A DNA stretch of 64,000 nucleotides from Flavobacterium petrolei. GTDB lineage: Bacteria; Bacteroidota; Bacteroidia; Flavobacteriales; Flavobacteriaceae. Positions within the stretch are counted from its first letter, which is position 1. Each line of letters opens with the position of its first letter. Below, in pieces: positions 1 through 8,317 of the stretch. The stretch is taken from NCBI RefSeq assembly GCF_003314435.2, contig NZ_QNVY02000003.1:62001-126000 (forward strand), given 5' to 3'. The notes below the pieces were generated by a model. The model made no database searches. It was not told the origin of the DNA and saw only the letters and a program-made list of their open reading frames with translations. The position numbers and the translations under genes are program-made.

Positions 1-360
1 TGGCTTTTTATATTGGCTATACCGGTTGCTTGTGTTTCATGGACAGTTACCCACGAGAAATTGTTTCGAGAGCCGAGGGAATACTGTCTTAACAGAAGCC
101 TTCATGATGACACTTTGTTAAAAAGAAAGTTTTTTTACCTTTTTACCTGCGAATACTGTTTTAGTCATTACATAACAATCCTATTTCTTTTTTTAACTAA
201 TTATAAACTTTTGCTGACTGACTGGAGAGGATATATCATAGCAGGCTTCTCTTTAGTATGGATAGCCAACAGTTACATGAGTATATATGCGCTTATTCGA
301 CAAAGTATTAAAAAGGAAATAACTGAAATTAAAGTGTTGGAAAAAGAGAAAAAAATTTAA
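1..360 (+). CDS. DUF1360-like small membrane protein, 5' end outside window
   Basis: The frame is open from the first base, so the gene starts upstream of the window; a TTG at 13 is probably internal. The visible 119 residues hold a short hydrophobic start, a polar stretch with FREPREYC, a CEYC pair followed by SHYI, two more hydrophobic segments and a lysine/glutamate-rich tail. A Re-plus-CxxC arrangement between membrane segments is what I know from the DUF1360 family of uncharacterised membrane proteins; this assignment is by pattern and is tentative. Function is unknown. The next gene is 191 bp downstream, so an operon link is not evident. Confidence 0.55.
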   Translation, partial: WLFILAIPVACVSWTVTHEKLFREPREYCLNRSLHDDTLLKRKFFYLFTCEYCFSHYITILFLFLTNYKLLLTDWRGYIIAGFSLVWIANSYMSIYALIRQSIKKEITEIKVLEKEKKI

Positions 361-551
361 TCCCGTATCGTTAGTGCGAGTTCTCGCCCGTTGAGCTCGA
401 GATAGCAATCGCAGCAAAGAAAATATTCCTTATTCTCCGCAAGTTATTCTTCTAAAAGTAAATATATCCTATAATGAGGAATGTCCAAAATTCAAAGTTT
501 GTTTTGTACTTTTAAAGCACACTCATTAACTAAAAAACTTAAATTACAATA

Positions 552-1067
552 ATGCATTATCACTTTAGAAAAGCGGAACTATCTGAAATAGCTCCGATAT
601 GGGAAATTTTACAACAAGCGATACAACGCAGAAAAGAAGATGGCAGTACCCAATGGCAGGACGGTTATCCAAATCCGGAAGTAATACAAAAAGATATTGA
701 AAAAGGCAAAGGATTTGTTTTGGCAGACGGAGAAACTATCATCGGTTACAGTGCGGTACTCATCAATGACGAACCTGCTTACGCTACAATTGAAGGCAAC
801 TGGTTAACGAATGATGATTTTGTTGTCATGCACCGCGTAGCTATTTCTGAGAAACATTTGGGTAAAGGACTGGCTAAACTGATGCTAAAAAACATAGAAG
901 ATTTTGCATTAAGCAACAATATTTACAGTGTAAAAGCTGACACAAATTTTGATAATATTGCTATGATGAAAATTTTTGAAAACTTAGGTTATACCTATTG
1001 TGGCGAAGTTTATTTTAGAGGAAGCCCCAGGAAAGCATTCGAGAAAGTATTACACAAACAAGACTGA
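552..1067 (+). CDS. GNAT family N-acetyltransferase
   Basis: A 171-residue protein of the usual size for a single GNAT domain. It has the acetyl-CoA binding region with VAISEKHLGKGLAK (the Q/RxxGxG/A-like pyrophosphate loop appears as HLGKGLA near residue 102) and a C-terminal part with NIAMMKIFENLGY, the typical beta6-alpha4 segment. It should transfer an acetyl group from acetyl-CoA to an amine, but the substrate cannot be read from the sequence. The ATG at 552 begins a strong domain start (YHFRKAELSEI). It is a single gene ending in a long hairpin, convergent with the DUF4494 gene. Confidence 0.85.
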   Translation: MHYHFRKAELSEIAPIWEILQQAIQRRKEDGSTQWQDGYPNPEVIQKDIEKGKGFVLADGETIIGYSAVLINDEPAYATIEGNWLTNDDFVVMHRVAISEKHLGKGLAKLMLKNIEDFALSNNIYSVKADTNFDNIAMMKIFENLGYTYCGEVYFRGSPRKAFEKVLHKQD

Positions 1068-1080
1068 TTGAAATTAAAAA

Positions 1081-1140
1081 ACCGCAAATTCGCAAATAAA
1101 AACAGTTAGTAACTGTTTCAATAATTTGCGAATTTGCGGT
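1081..1140. terminator. long nested hairpin between convergent genes
   Basis: ACCGCAAATTCGCAAAT (1081-1097) is perfectly complementary to 1124-1140, and a second perfect 7-bp stem (AACAGTT 1101-1107 with AACTGTT 1111-1117) sits inside. A-rich and T-rich flanks on both sides suit a bidirectional terminator for the GNAT gene and the DUF4494 gene. The 17-bp outer arm is longer than a terminator needs and contains an internal 8-nt direct repeat (CGCAAATT/CGCAAAT), so it may be a dispersed palindromic repeat doing terminator duty. Confidence 0.7.
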
Positions 1141-1158
1141 GAGTTTTTTTTAAAAATC

Positions 1159-1716
1159 TTAAACTACAGCTTCTTCTTCAGGAGCAGTTTCAAATTCCAT
1201 GTGGTCCTCGATTTCCATTGCTACTTCCGGCTTAGATGCTTTCAGCGCATTGAATCTTTCTAATTGTTCCAGTTCACCTTCTTCCCCACTGAAATAAGGA
1301 AAAACATCCATAATAGGAGATTCTGAAATTGCAGGAACGGTGTAGTCGCCCATCGTACCTTTCATCACGCTAATGGTGTTATCATAAGCCTCTTTTACAT
1401 CATTGGCTTGCACTAATAAATACATATTAGTTTTGCGTTCTTTACCGCTTTCTTCATCATAGGCCAATAAAGATACTTTAGATCTGAACCAACGATCCGC
1501 ATTTTCAAAAGGATGAATCTCAGCATAATTAGCGACTTTTATATTCGTGATTTTAAATTCTTCACTGATATACGCTGACATTTCTTCATTAATTCTGCTT
1601 TCAGCTTCCGTGTAAGATAACGCGTCTACCAAGTACGGTTCCGTTGTAATCTTCTGTCCGCCAGTTTCGTCTGTTTTTCTATATTTTACTTTGCATTCGT
1701 ACCAAGTTGTGCTCAT
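1159..1716 (-). CDS. DUF4494 domain-containing protein
   Basis: 185 residues, matching the Bacteroidota DUF4494 family: the N-terminal TWYECKVKYRKT, the central AEIHPFENADRWFRSKV and the later MYLLVQANDVKEAYD are features I associate with it. The C-terminal 25 residues are very acidic. No signal peptide or membrane segment is seen, so it is probably cytoplasmic. The family has no established function. The ATG at 1716 is preceded by an A/T-rich leader. It is a single gene on the minus strand, convergent with the GNAT gene. Confidence 0.85.
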   Translation of the reverse strand: MSTTWYECKVKYRKTDETGGQKITTEPYLVDALSYTEAESRINEEMSAYISEEFKITNIKVANYAEIHPFENADRWFRSKVSLLAYDEESGKERKTNMYLLVQANDVKEAYDNTISVMKGTMGDYTVPAISESPIMDVFPYFSGEEGELEQLERFNALKASKPEVAMEIEDHMEFETAPEEEAVV

Positions 1717-1854
1717 TTCTTTTTTTTTTTAAGGATGTCAAAGATAGATTTAAAAGAAAAAAAACAACAGTATTACTAAAATAGATATTCACAATTTTAG
1801 ATGGAAGTCGGTATTGATTTTTATTTCAATTAAAAGAATTAATTCCTCAAATAA

Positions 1855-1889
1855 AAAAACAGCCTTTACAATAAGCAAAGGCTGTTTTT
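1855..1889 (-). terminator. terminator of the nitroreductase operon
   Basis: AACAGCCTTT and AAAGGCTGTT form a stem across a short loop, flanked by A and T runs. It lies 27 bp past the nitroreductase stop on the minus strand. The symmetric A/T flanks could also stop transcription from the other side. Confidence 0.75.
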
Positions 1890-1915
1890 AAAAAATATTT
1901 CTTCAAAACTGAGTA

Positions 1916-2548
1916 TTAGTCAATAAGTGTAACCAAATCCTCTTTGTTTTTTCTGACTTTTGCTAAGTTTGCTAACCAGTCATTTTCGGTATCTCTGTAG
2001 CCTAAAGGAAGAATTACACAACTTCTAAGACCTTTTGCTCTTAGATTCAAAATTTCGTCTAATGCATCTGGCTCAAAACCTTCAATTGGTGTGCTGTCTA
2101 CTCCTTCGAAAGCGGCAGCTGCGATAGCCATTGAAAAAGCAATATAAGCCTGTCTTGCTGCGTGCTGAAAGTTAACTTCAGCATCTTTTTGAGGATACGT
2201 ACTCAACAGCATCTGACGGTAATTTTCAAAACCTTCATTTTTAAAACCTCTGATATCATTGGTATGATCAAATACTTTATTGATACGATCCGCTGTGTAC
2301 GTATCCCAAGCGGCAAATACTAATAAATGGGAACAGTCTGTAATCACGGATTGATTCCACCCTATTGCTCTGATTTTTTCTTTAATTTCTTGATTGGTTA
2401 CCACCATTATTTCAAAAGGTTGCAAACCACTTGATGTAGGTGCTAGAATTGCTGCTTCGAGAATAATATCAATTTTTTCTTGAGCTACTTTTTCTCCATT
2501 CATCGCTTTAGCTGCATAACGCCATTTCAATTTATCTAATAATTCCAT
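1916..2548 (-). CDS. NAD(P)H-dependent nitroreductase family oxidoreductase
   Basis: A 210-residue FMN-dependent nitroreductase of the NfsB/NfnB type. The FMN-binding N-terminal WRYAAKAMNG is visible, as are APTSSGLQPFEIMVV near residues 37-51 and the C-terminal GLRSCVILPLGYRD followed by a lysine/arginine-rich KVRKNKEDLV end. Such enzymes reduce nitroaromatics or quinones with NAD(P)H in the cytoplasm; the natural substrate is unknown. A TetR gene ends 45 bp upstream on the same strand, so the pair is probably one operon that the TetR protein controls. Confidence 0.88.
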   Translation of the reverse strand: MELLDKLKWRYAAKAMNGEKVAQEKIDIILEAAILAPTSSGLQPFEIMVVTNQEIKEKIRAIGWNQSVITDCSHLLVFAAWDTYTADRINKVFDHTNDIRGFKNEGFENYRQMLLSTYPQKDAEVNFQHAARQAYIAFSMAIAAAAFEGVDSTPIEGFEPDALDEILNLRAKGLRSCVILPLGYRDTENDWLANLAKVRKNKEDLVTLID

Positions 2549-2593
2549 TGTACTATATTTATTAATTACTGTTTTTTTTTATATTAAAAATTT

Positions 2594-3172
2594 TTACACT
2601 TTTATACTATCCCATGCCGCTTGAAAACTTTCTTGCAATGTTTTTTCATCCAAAGGACACAATCCCCTATTTTTCATGTTCATCAAAAAAGCCATAGGAT
2701 ATATCGAATAAGCATACATCAGATAAGGTGAAATATCCTTCAGAATACCCTCTTCTTTTCCTTTCATCCATAAATCAAAAAGCGGCGTCAGGAATTGTAA
2801 TCCTTCTTGTCTTGTTATTTCATCAATCATGGGCGTATTATCACATTGCGATAAAAAAGAGGCTTCTTCTTGATGGGTCAATTTATAATGCGCCATATTG
2901 AACCAAATTTTTTTAAAACTAAGTTCCACTGATTCCTGAAGATTGTAATCTAAAAAGGCCGCTTCAGCAAAAGATGATTTTACTGTTAGATACAATTTAC
3001 TGACTAAATCTTGTTTACTTTGAAAAAACAGATAAATCGTGGCGGGAGAAACAGCTGCAATTTTTGCAATTTTTGCCATTGAAGCTCCTTGAATCCCTCC
3101 ATTATTTACTAAAGTCAAAGTAGCTTTCAAGAGAGCAATCCGTTTATCAATACTTTTTTGAAGTTGCGCCAT
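2594..3172 (-). CDS. TetR/AcrR family regulator of the nitroreductase operon
   Basis: 192 residues from the ATG at 3172 (a TTG at 3208 would add 12 residues, but the ATG gives the usual short arm before the DNA-binding domain). The N-terminal helix-turn-helix reads GASMAKIAKIAAVSPATIYLFFQSKQDL, the classical TetR pattern; the C-terminal two thirds is the ligand and dimer domain. It is first in a two-gene operon with the nitroreductase. A perfect ATGAA-CA-TTCAT dyad lies just upstream, over the promoter, which suggests autorepression released by an electrophilic or nitro/quinone compound; the inducer is inference. Confidence 0.87.
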   Translation of the reverse strand: MAQLQKSIDKRIALLKATLTLVNNGGIQGASMAKIAKIAAVSPATIYLFFQSKQDLVSKLYLTVKSSFAEAAFLDYNLQESVELSFKKIWFNMAHYKLTHQEEASFLSQCDNTPMIDEITRQEGLQFLTPLFDLWMKGKEEGILKDISPYLMYAYSIYPMAFLMNMKNRGLCPLDEKTLQESFQAAWDSIKV

Positions 3173-3260
3173 TTTTGATATTATTCTTAAATTCCTAATA
3201 AATAACAACTCTATTAAAAAATGCTTAAAAAAACATTTGTATTAAAGTCATATTGAAATA

Positions 3261-3292
3261 CAAAGATACTATAAAAAAGAATGAACATTCAT
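3261..3292 (-). promoter_or_regulatory. promoter and TetR-type operator of tetR-nitroreductase operon
   Basis: On the minus strand TATCTTTG (3268-3261) matches the Bacteroidota -7 box TAnnTTTG and predicts a start near 3256. The dyad ATGAACATTCAT (3281-3292) has perfect 5-bp arms and covers roughly -25 to -36, where a bound repressor would block polymerase. No good TTG is found at -33. Confidence 0.5.
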
Positions 3293-3536
3293 AAATCACA
3301 ATTAATTATGTTTTGTTTACTCTTAAAAGTATGTTAGGAAAAGGAAAGCATTTCGACAAATAGCGTCTTCTTTCGTTATTTTTTTTTAAAATCGAGCCGA
3401 GGAAACCAATAAGGAGGACTATATTGAATAAATTATTTTCCTTACCAGTTTATAAAAAATTTATAACTTTGGTTAACAGCAAAAATTAAACTTTCATGAA
3501 AGCCTCAATTTTTATTAAAATTATGTTAAAAAAAAA
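3293..3536. other. intergenic stretch between two divergent tetR genes
   Basis: About 240 bp between the two regulatory regions. It is A/T-rich, with one further -7-like box, TAACTTTG at 3464-3471 (plus strand), but no TTG at a useful distance. A 14-codon ORF at 3496 shows nothing protein-like. I see no RNA gene or repeat here. Confidence 0.4.
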
Positions 3537-3574
3537 TTAAACACTTGTTTAAATTAAACACTTGTTTAGTTTTG
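3537..3574 (+). promoter_or_regulatory. promoter with two tandem TetR operators (efflux operon)
   Basis: TTAAACACTTGTTTAA (3537-3552, perfect 7-bp arms, 2-bp spacer) is repeated 17 bp later at 3554-3569 with one base changed at the end. Embedded in them is a good Bacteroidota promoter: TTG at 3545-3547, 19 bp, TAGTTTTG at 3567-3574, giving a start near 3579. One operator covers the -33 element and the other the -7 element, the arrangement of an autorepressed TetR promoter. Confidence 0.75.
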
Positions 3575-3595
3575 TTTAACAAAAATTCAATTCCA

Positions 3596-4222
3596 TTGAA
3601 AAGTAATTTTAACGATAAACAAATTCTAATCCTCGAAGTTGCAGAAACACTTTTTGCAGAGAAGGGATTTGACGGTACTTCCATCCGAAACATAGCAAAA
3701 GTGGCAAAAATTAATATTGCCATGGTTTCGTACTACTTTGGTTCCAAGGAACGATTACTGGAATCGCTTATTGTTTACAGAACTTCGGATCTTAAAAATC
3801 AATTGGATAATCTGCTAAATGAAGAACTGGAACCTATAGATAAAATCAACAAACTAATTGAACTGTACATCAACAGAATTAATAGTAACAGAGGAATCTA
3901 TCGAATTTTACACTTTGAATTTACTTCTAAAAAGAGAGAACAAAATCTTCAGGCTTTTTCTGAATTAAAAAAAGGAAATCTAAAATCCCTTGAAGCTATT
4001 ATCGAGGAAGGTCAGAAAAAAGGCATTTTCAGAAAAGATGTTATAATTCCGCTTATCACACCCACCATTCTGGGGACTTTCTTTCATTTTCACATGAATA
4101 AACCTTTCTTCGAGAATTTATTAAACCTGAAAACCGAAGATTTATACAACAATTATATCAAAACCAATTTGACAAAGCACATTCAACAAACTATAAAAGC
4201 ACTTCTTATATATGAAAGTTAG
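3596..4222 (+). CDS. TetR/AcrR family repressor of the efflux operon
   Basis: 208 residues from a TTG at 3596. An earlier TTG at 3545 lies inside the promoter's -33 element, upstream of the predicted transcript start, so it cannot be used. The N-terminal HTH is clear (EVAETLFAEKGFDGTSIRNIAKVA, then MVSYYFGSKERLLESLI), followed by a helical ligand domain resembling the HTH-type regulators of multidrug pumps. Its 3' end overlaps tolC by 11 bp, so it is the first gene of tetR-tolC-emrA-emrB and should repress it through the paired palindromes just upstream. The ligand is unknown. The non-ATG start may keep repressor levels low. Confidence 0.87.
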   Translation: MKSNFNDKQILILEVAETLFAEKGFDGTSIRNIAKVAKINIAMVSYYFGSKERLLESLIVYRTSDLKNQLDNLLNEELEPIDKINKLIELYINRINSNRGIYRILHFEFTSKKREQNLQAFSELKKGNLKSLEAIIEEGQKKGIFRKDVIIPLITPTILGTFFHFHMNKPFFENLLNLKTEDLYNNYIKTNLTKHIQQTIKALLIYES

Positions 4223-5543
4223 TCAATTTATGCTCTTTGGGATTTTCTTTATTGGAATTTCAGCAGTAGAAGCACAAGAAAAAACAAGTTTAACATTGAA
4301 CGAAGCCATTAATTTGGCTTGGACCAAAAGCAATGAAGTTACGCTGGCCAATACAAAAGTAAAGACCAAAAAATACGAATTGCAGGCTACAAAAAACAAT
4401 CAATATCCAGATTTGAAACTTTCAGGTCAGTACCAAAGATTGGCAAATGCATCAATAGATTTTAAACTGGATCAAAACAATTCTGGTACTCCACAAGCGA
4501 TTCCTATTGTCAATCAGTTAATGATTGGTCAGTTGAATGCCAGTGTTCCGGTATTTTCTGGTTTTAAAATTCAAAACAGCATCAAAGCGAATGAAAATTT
4601 GTATCAGGCTGAAATGGCTACATCATCCCAAACTAAAGAAGAAATTGCGTTGCGGGTGATTGATTATTATGCCAGTTTGTACAAAGCACAAAAAACAATT
4701 GAACTGTTGAAAGAAAATCAAAAAAGTGCCAAACAGCGCGTTAAAGATTTTATAGAGCTTGAAAAAAACGGAATTATTCCTAGAAATGATCTGTTGAAAT
4801 CTAAATTACAAGCTTCGAAAATACAATTGTCACTGGATGAAACGAATAATAATTTAAAAATAATCAACTTTTATTTGGTTACACTTTTAAAATTAAATCC
4901 AGACACCAAACTGGAAATTCGGGAGGATGATTTTGCTGATTTCCAAATGACAAATATTCCAACCAATGAATTACCAGCTTTAGAAAATCGTAAGGATTTA
5001 GAAGCGATTCGGTTTCAGGGAAAAGCCAGCGAAGCAAATATCAAAATAGCAAAATCTTCCTATTATCCAGCCATTGCGATTATTGGTGGATATACCGCTT
5101 TAGACCTGAGCAATGTAATTACCGTACAAAATGCGATGAATATTGGAGTTGGAATTTCGTATGATTTGAGTGCTATTCTAAAAAACGGAACTTTGGTTAG
5201 ACTTGCTGAAAATAAGTATTTTGAAGTTCAGAATTCTGAAGCAATATTAACGGATTACATTAAAATCCAAGTCCATAAAGCGATTGAAGATTACGATTTA
5301 GCATTGAAACAAAACACGGTTTATGAAGAAGCACAGGAACAGGCTACTGAAAATTTCCGAATTGTAAAAGATAAATATGACAATGGACTTTCAGACACAA
5401 ATGACCTGCTTGAAGCTGATGTCGAACAGTTAAATTCAAAAATCAATAAAGCTTTGGCGAAAGCCAATACAATCCAAAAATACTACGAGTTACTCTCCGT
5501 AACTGGTCAATTATCTCAATCCTTCAATCTTGCTCATAAATAA
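4212..5543 (+). CDS. TolC family outer membrane efflux protein
   Basis: 443 residues with an N-terminal signal peptide (about residues 1-21, ending VEA-QEK) and two long OEP-type helical halves: LTLNEAINLAWTKSNEV at the start of repeat one, and a second repeat beginning near residue 250 with RKDLEAIRFQGKASEANIKIAKSSYYP, then GVGISYDLS. TolC trimers form the outer membrane channel of tripartite pumps. It overlaps the upstream regulator and is 9 bp from the HlyD-type adaptor, so the three pump parts are made together. OEP proteins are divergent, so which substrate passes cannot be said. Confidence 0.92.
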   Translation: MKVSQFMLFGIFFIGISAVEAQEKTSLTLNEAINLAWTKSNEVTLANTKVKTKKYELQATKNNQYPDLKLSGQYQRLANASIDFKLDQNNSGTPQAIPIVNQLMIGQLNASVPVFSGFKIQNSIKANENLYQAEMATSSQTKEEIALRVIDYYASLYKAQKTIELLKENQKSAKQRVKDFIELEKNGIIPRNDLLKSKLQASKIQLSLDETNNNLKIINFYLVTLLKLNPDTKLEIREDDFADFQMTNIPTNELPALENRKDLEAIRFQGKASEANIKIAKSSYYPAIAIIGGYTALDLSNVITVQNAMNIGVGISYDLSAILKNGTLVRLAENKYFEVQNSEAILTDYIKIQVHKAIEDYDLALKQNTVYEEAQEQATENFRIVKDKYDNGLSDTNDLLEADVEQLNSKINKALAKANTIQKYYELLSVTGQLSQSFNLAHK

Positions 5544-5552
5544 TCAACTACC

Positions 5553-6632
5553 ATGGAAAAGAAAAAAACAAATAAAAAATTTATTATTATCCTAGTAGCT
5601 TTGGTTGTTTTAGGAGGAACTTATGGAACTTTTAAATACATCCATTCACAATCCCACGAGGAAACTGATGATGCGCAAATTGAAAAAAACATGAATCCAA
5701 TTATTCCGAGAGTTTCTGGATATGTAGATAAAGTATACATCAAAGATAATGATTTTGTAAAAAAAGGCGATACGCTTTTTACTATTGACCGAAGAGACTA
5801 CCAATTGAAAATTGAGGAAGCCAATGCAGCAATGATTGGCGCTGAAGGTAATTTTGAAGTGACTAAAGCTGATATTGGAAGTGCTTTAGCCAGCATTTCT
5901 GTTTCGGATGCAAATGTGTTGTCAGCGGGTGGAAATATAGAATCCGCAAAAATAAGATTGGGACGTATCACAAGTGATTACAATCGATATGAGAATTTAT
6001 ACAAAAGCCATTCTATCACAAAACAGCAGTACGAACAAGCTCTAGCGGCTAAACTGGAAGCTGAAAGTCAAGTTCGTGTTCTGCAACAACAAGAAAGAGC
6101 CAGTGCCTTTCAAAAATCAGTTATTGTGGCCAAATCTAAAGTTTCAGATAAACAAACCGAAGTGGCTGCTGCCAATATTAAAAGAGCCAAAGCATTGCTG
6201 GATGCCGCAAAATTGAATCTAACCTATACCGCGGTAACTGCTGCGATTGATGGTCAGGTATCCAAAATTGATATTCAGCCAGGACAATTGGTTCAGCCAG
6301 GACAATCTTTGTTTTACATTATCAACAATAAGGAAGCTTGGGTAATTGCTAATTTCAAAGAAACGCAATTGAACAAAATGGTAATTGGACAAAAAGTAAC
6401 TGTAAAAGTAGATGCATATCCTAATTATGATTTTCAAGGTTCTGTCACTTCATTTTCACCTGCAACAGGATCTCGATTCTCATTGCTACCGCCAGATAAC
6501 GCGACAGGAAACTTTGTAAAAACGATTCAAAGATTACCGGTAAAAATAAGTTTGAACGCAACAAACGATCCTGAAAAAATAAAATTATTGCGCCCGGGAA
6601 TGAATGTAGATGTAGATGTACATTTAAAATAA
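5553..6632 (+). CDS. HlyD/EmrA family periplasmic adaptor
   Basis: 359 residues. One membrane anchor (about residues 9-28) follows a lysine-rich start. Then come ETDDAQIE, IIPRVSGYVDKVYIKDNDFVKKGDTLF (biotinyl-lipoyl half), a coiled-coil hairpin of about 110 residues rich in Ala/Gln/Glu, the second lipoyl half and a beta-barrel region with NKEAWVIANFKETQL. This is the EmrA pattern of adaptors that join an MFS pump to TolC. It sits between tolC and the 14-TM MFS gene. Confidence 0.92.
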   Translation: MEKKKTNKKFIIILVALVVLGGTYGTFKYIHSQSHEETDDAQIEKNMNPIIPRVSGYVDKVYIKDNDFVKKGDTLFTIDRRDYQLKIEEANAAMIGAEGNFEVTKADIGSALASISVSDANVLSAGGNIESAKIRLGRITSDYNRYENLYKSHSITKQQYEQALAAKLEAESQVRVLQQQERASAFQKSVIVAKSKVSDKQTEVAAANIKRAKALLDAAKLNLTYTAVTAAIDGQVSKIDIQPGQLVQPGQSLFYIINNKEAWVIANFKETQLNKMVIGQKVTVKVDAYPNYDFQGSVTSFSPATGSRFSLLPPDNATGNFVKTIQRLPVKISLNATNDPEKIKLLRPGMNVDVDVHLK

Positions 6633-6706
6633 ATCTATTTTTCTAGATTTAAAAAATAAAAAAAAGCGACACTTTTAAGACAATTATAGTTTACACTTTA
6701 GCATAA

Positions 6707-8290
6707 ATGGTACAAGCGGGAGAAGACGATTTAGTAGAATATGGCTACAGACGAGTTCTGATTACGATTACAGCAATACTTTGTACCCTGCTCGAAATCG
6801 TAGATACCACAATTGTCAATGTAGCACTGACAAACATGAGGGGAAGTCTGGGTGCTACGCTAAACGATGTTGCATGGGTAATTACAGCTTATGCTATTGC
6901 CAATGTGATTGTCATTCCTATGACCAGTTGGTTGTCACAACAATTTGGAAGACGTAATTATTTTGTTACTTCCATTATTATTTTTACGGTAGCTTCTTTT
7001 TTATGCGGAAATGCAGATAATATCTGGGAACTTGTAACTTTTAGATTTATTCAAGGATTGGGTGGTGGTGCTTTATTAGTGACAGCTCAAACCATTATAA
7101 CCGAGAGTTATCCTATTGCAAAACGAGGTATGGCCCAAGCGATTTACGGAATGGGTGTCATTGTTGGACCTACTTTAGGTCCGCCCTTAGGAGGCTACCT
7201 TGTTGACAATTTTTCGTGGCCATATATTTTTTACATCAATATTCCACTTGGAATTATAGCCACTATTTTAGCATTGACTTTTGTAAGAAGTCCTAAATAT
7301 GGCGAAAAGTTGAAATCTAATCAAGTCGATTGGTTGGGGATTTTTCTATTAACGGCATTTATTGGTTCTTTGCAATATGTATTAGAACACGGTCAACAAG
7401 ACGATTGGTTCAATAATAAAACAATTATACTTTTAACAACCATTACCGTTTTTGGTTTAGTACTTTTTATTTGGAGAGAATTAACATATAAATACCCTAT
7501 CGTCAACTTAGGTGTTTTAAAAGATGGGAATCTAAGAATTGGAACAGTTATGTGTTTTATTTTAGGATTTGGACTCTATGGTTCCACTTTAATCATCCCA
7601 ATTTATACACAAACAATTTTAGGTTGGACTGCAACTGATGCGGGGCTGTTACTGATTCCAGGATCAATAACCACAGCTTTAATGATGCCAATTGTTGGAA
7701 ATTTACTTCAAAAAGGTGTTCCCCAAAGTTACATGGTAGGTCTTGGTTTTTTAATTTTCTTTTTCTTTACTTATATGATGCACAACAGTATGACACCAAA
7801 TACTGGTGTTGAACATTTGTATTGGGCGTTAATTTTAAGAGGAATTGGATTAGGACTCCTTTTTGTACCGATAACTACATTGTCCCTTTCTACATTAAAA
7901 GGAAAAGATATTGGCGAAGGCGCAGCTTTTACAGGTATGATGCGCCAATTAGGAGGTTCTTTTGGTATTGCAATCATTACAACATTTATCACCCGATTTA
8001 GCCAGGAACACAGAGTCAATTTAGTTTCACATTTAGGCACAACCAGATTAGAGGTTCAAGAGCGAGTTTTAATGCTTCAAAAAGGATTTATGTCGAAAGG
8101 ATTTACTGCTAATGAATCGTTGAAAAAAGCGTATCAGGTCATTGACTATTCTGTCATGAAACAAAGTGCTGTTCTATCGTATATGGATATCTTCATGTAT
8201 CTCGGAATTATGTTTCTGTGTTGTATTCCAATTATCTTTTTTATTAAAAAAGGGAAAAACAAAATCAACCCGGCTGATGCTATGCATTAG
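6707..8290 (+). CDS. DHA2 family MFS multidrug efflux transporter (EmrB type)
   Basis: 527 residues and about 14 hydrophobic segments, the size and topology of DHA2 drug:proton antiporters. Visible signatures are LEIVDTTIVNVAL in TM1, the loop SWLSQQFGRR (motif A) and GMGVIVGPTLGPPLGG (antiporter motif C), plus GMMRQLGGSFGIAI late in the protein. With the adaptor 74 bp upstream and TolC before that, it completes a tripartite pump spanning both membranes. It ends 27 bp from the convergent yaaA gene. Substrates are probably lipophilic drugs or bile-type compounds (inference from the family). Confidence 0.93.
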   Translation: MVQAGEDDLVEYGYRRVLITITAILCTLLEIVDTTIVNVALTNMRGSLGATLNDVAWVITAYAIANVIVIPMTSWLSQQFGRRNYFVTSIIIFTVASFLCGNADNIWELVTFRFIQGLGGGALLVTAQTIITESYPIAKRGMAQAIYGMGVIVGPTLGPPLGGYLVDNFSWPYIFYINIPLGIIATILALTFVRSPKYGEKLKSNQVDWLGIFLLTAFIGSLQYVLEHGQQDDWFNNKTIILLTTITVFGLVLFIWRELTYKYPIVNLGVLKDGNLRIGTVMCFILGFGLYGSTLIIPIYTQTILGWTATDAGLLLIPGSITTALMMPIVGNLLQKGVPQSYMVGLGFLIFFFFTYMMHNSMTPNTGVEHLYWALILRGIGLGLLFVPITTLSLSTLKGKDIGEGAAFTGMMRQLGGSFGIAIITTFITRFSQEHRVNLVSHLGTTRLEVQERVLMLQKGFMSKGFTANESLKKAYQVIDYSVMKQSAVLSYMDIFMYLGIMFLCCIPIIFFIKKGKNKINPADAMH

Positions 8291-8317
8291 CAAAAAAGCG
8301 ATTAATTCCGTCTATAC

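Noticed and set aside
3496..3540. 14-codon frame as a leader peptide for the tetR operon
   Set aside because: It lies upstream of the predicted transcript start at about 3579 and has no attenuator hairpin.
3526..3723. 65-codon minus-strand frame over the tetR start
   Set aside because: It is the shadow of the operator and the first codons of the TetR gene; no protein-like features.
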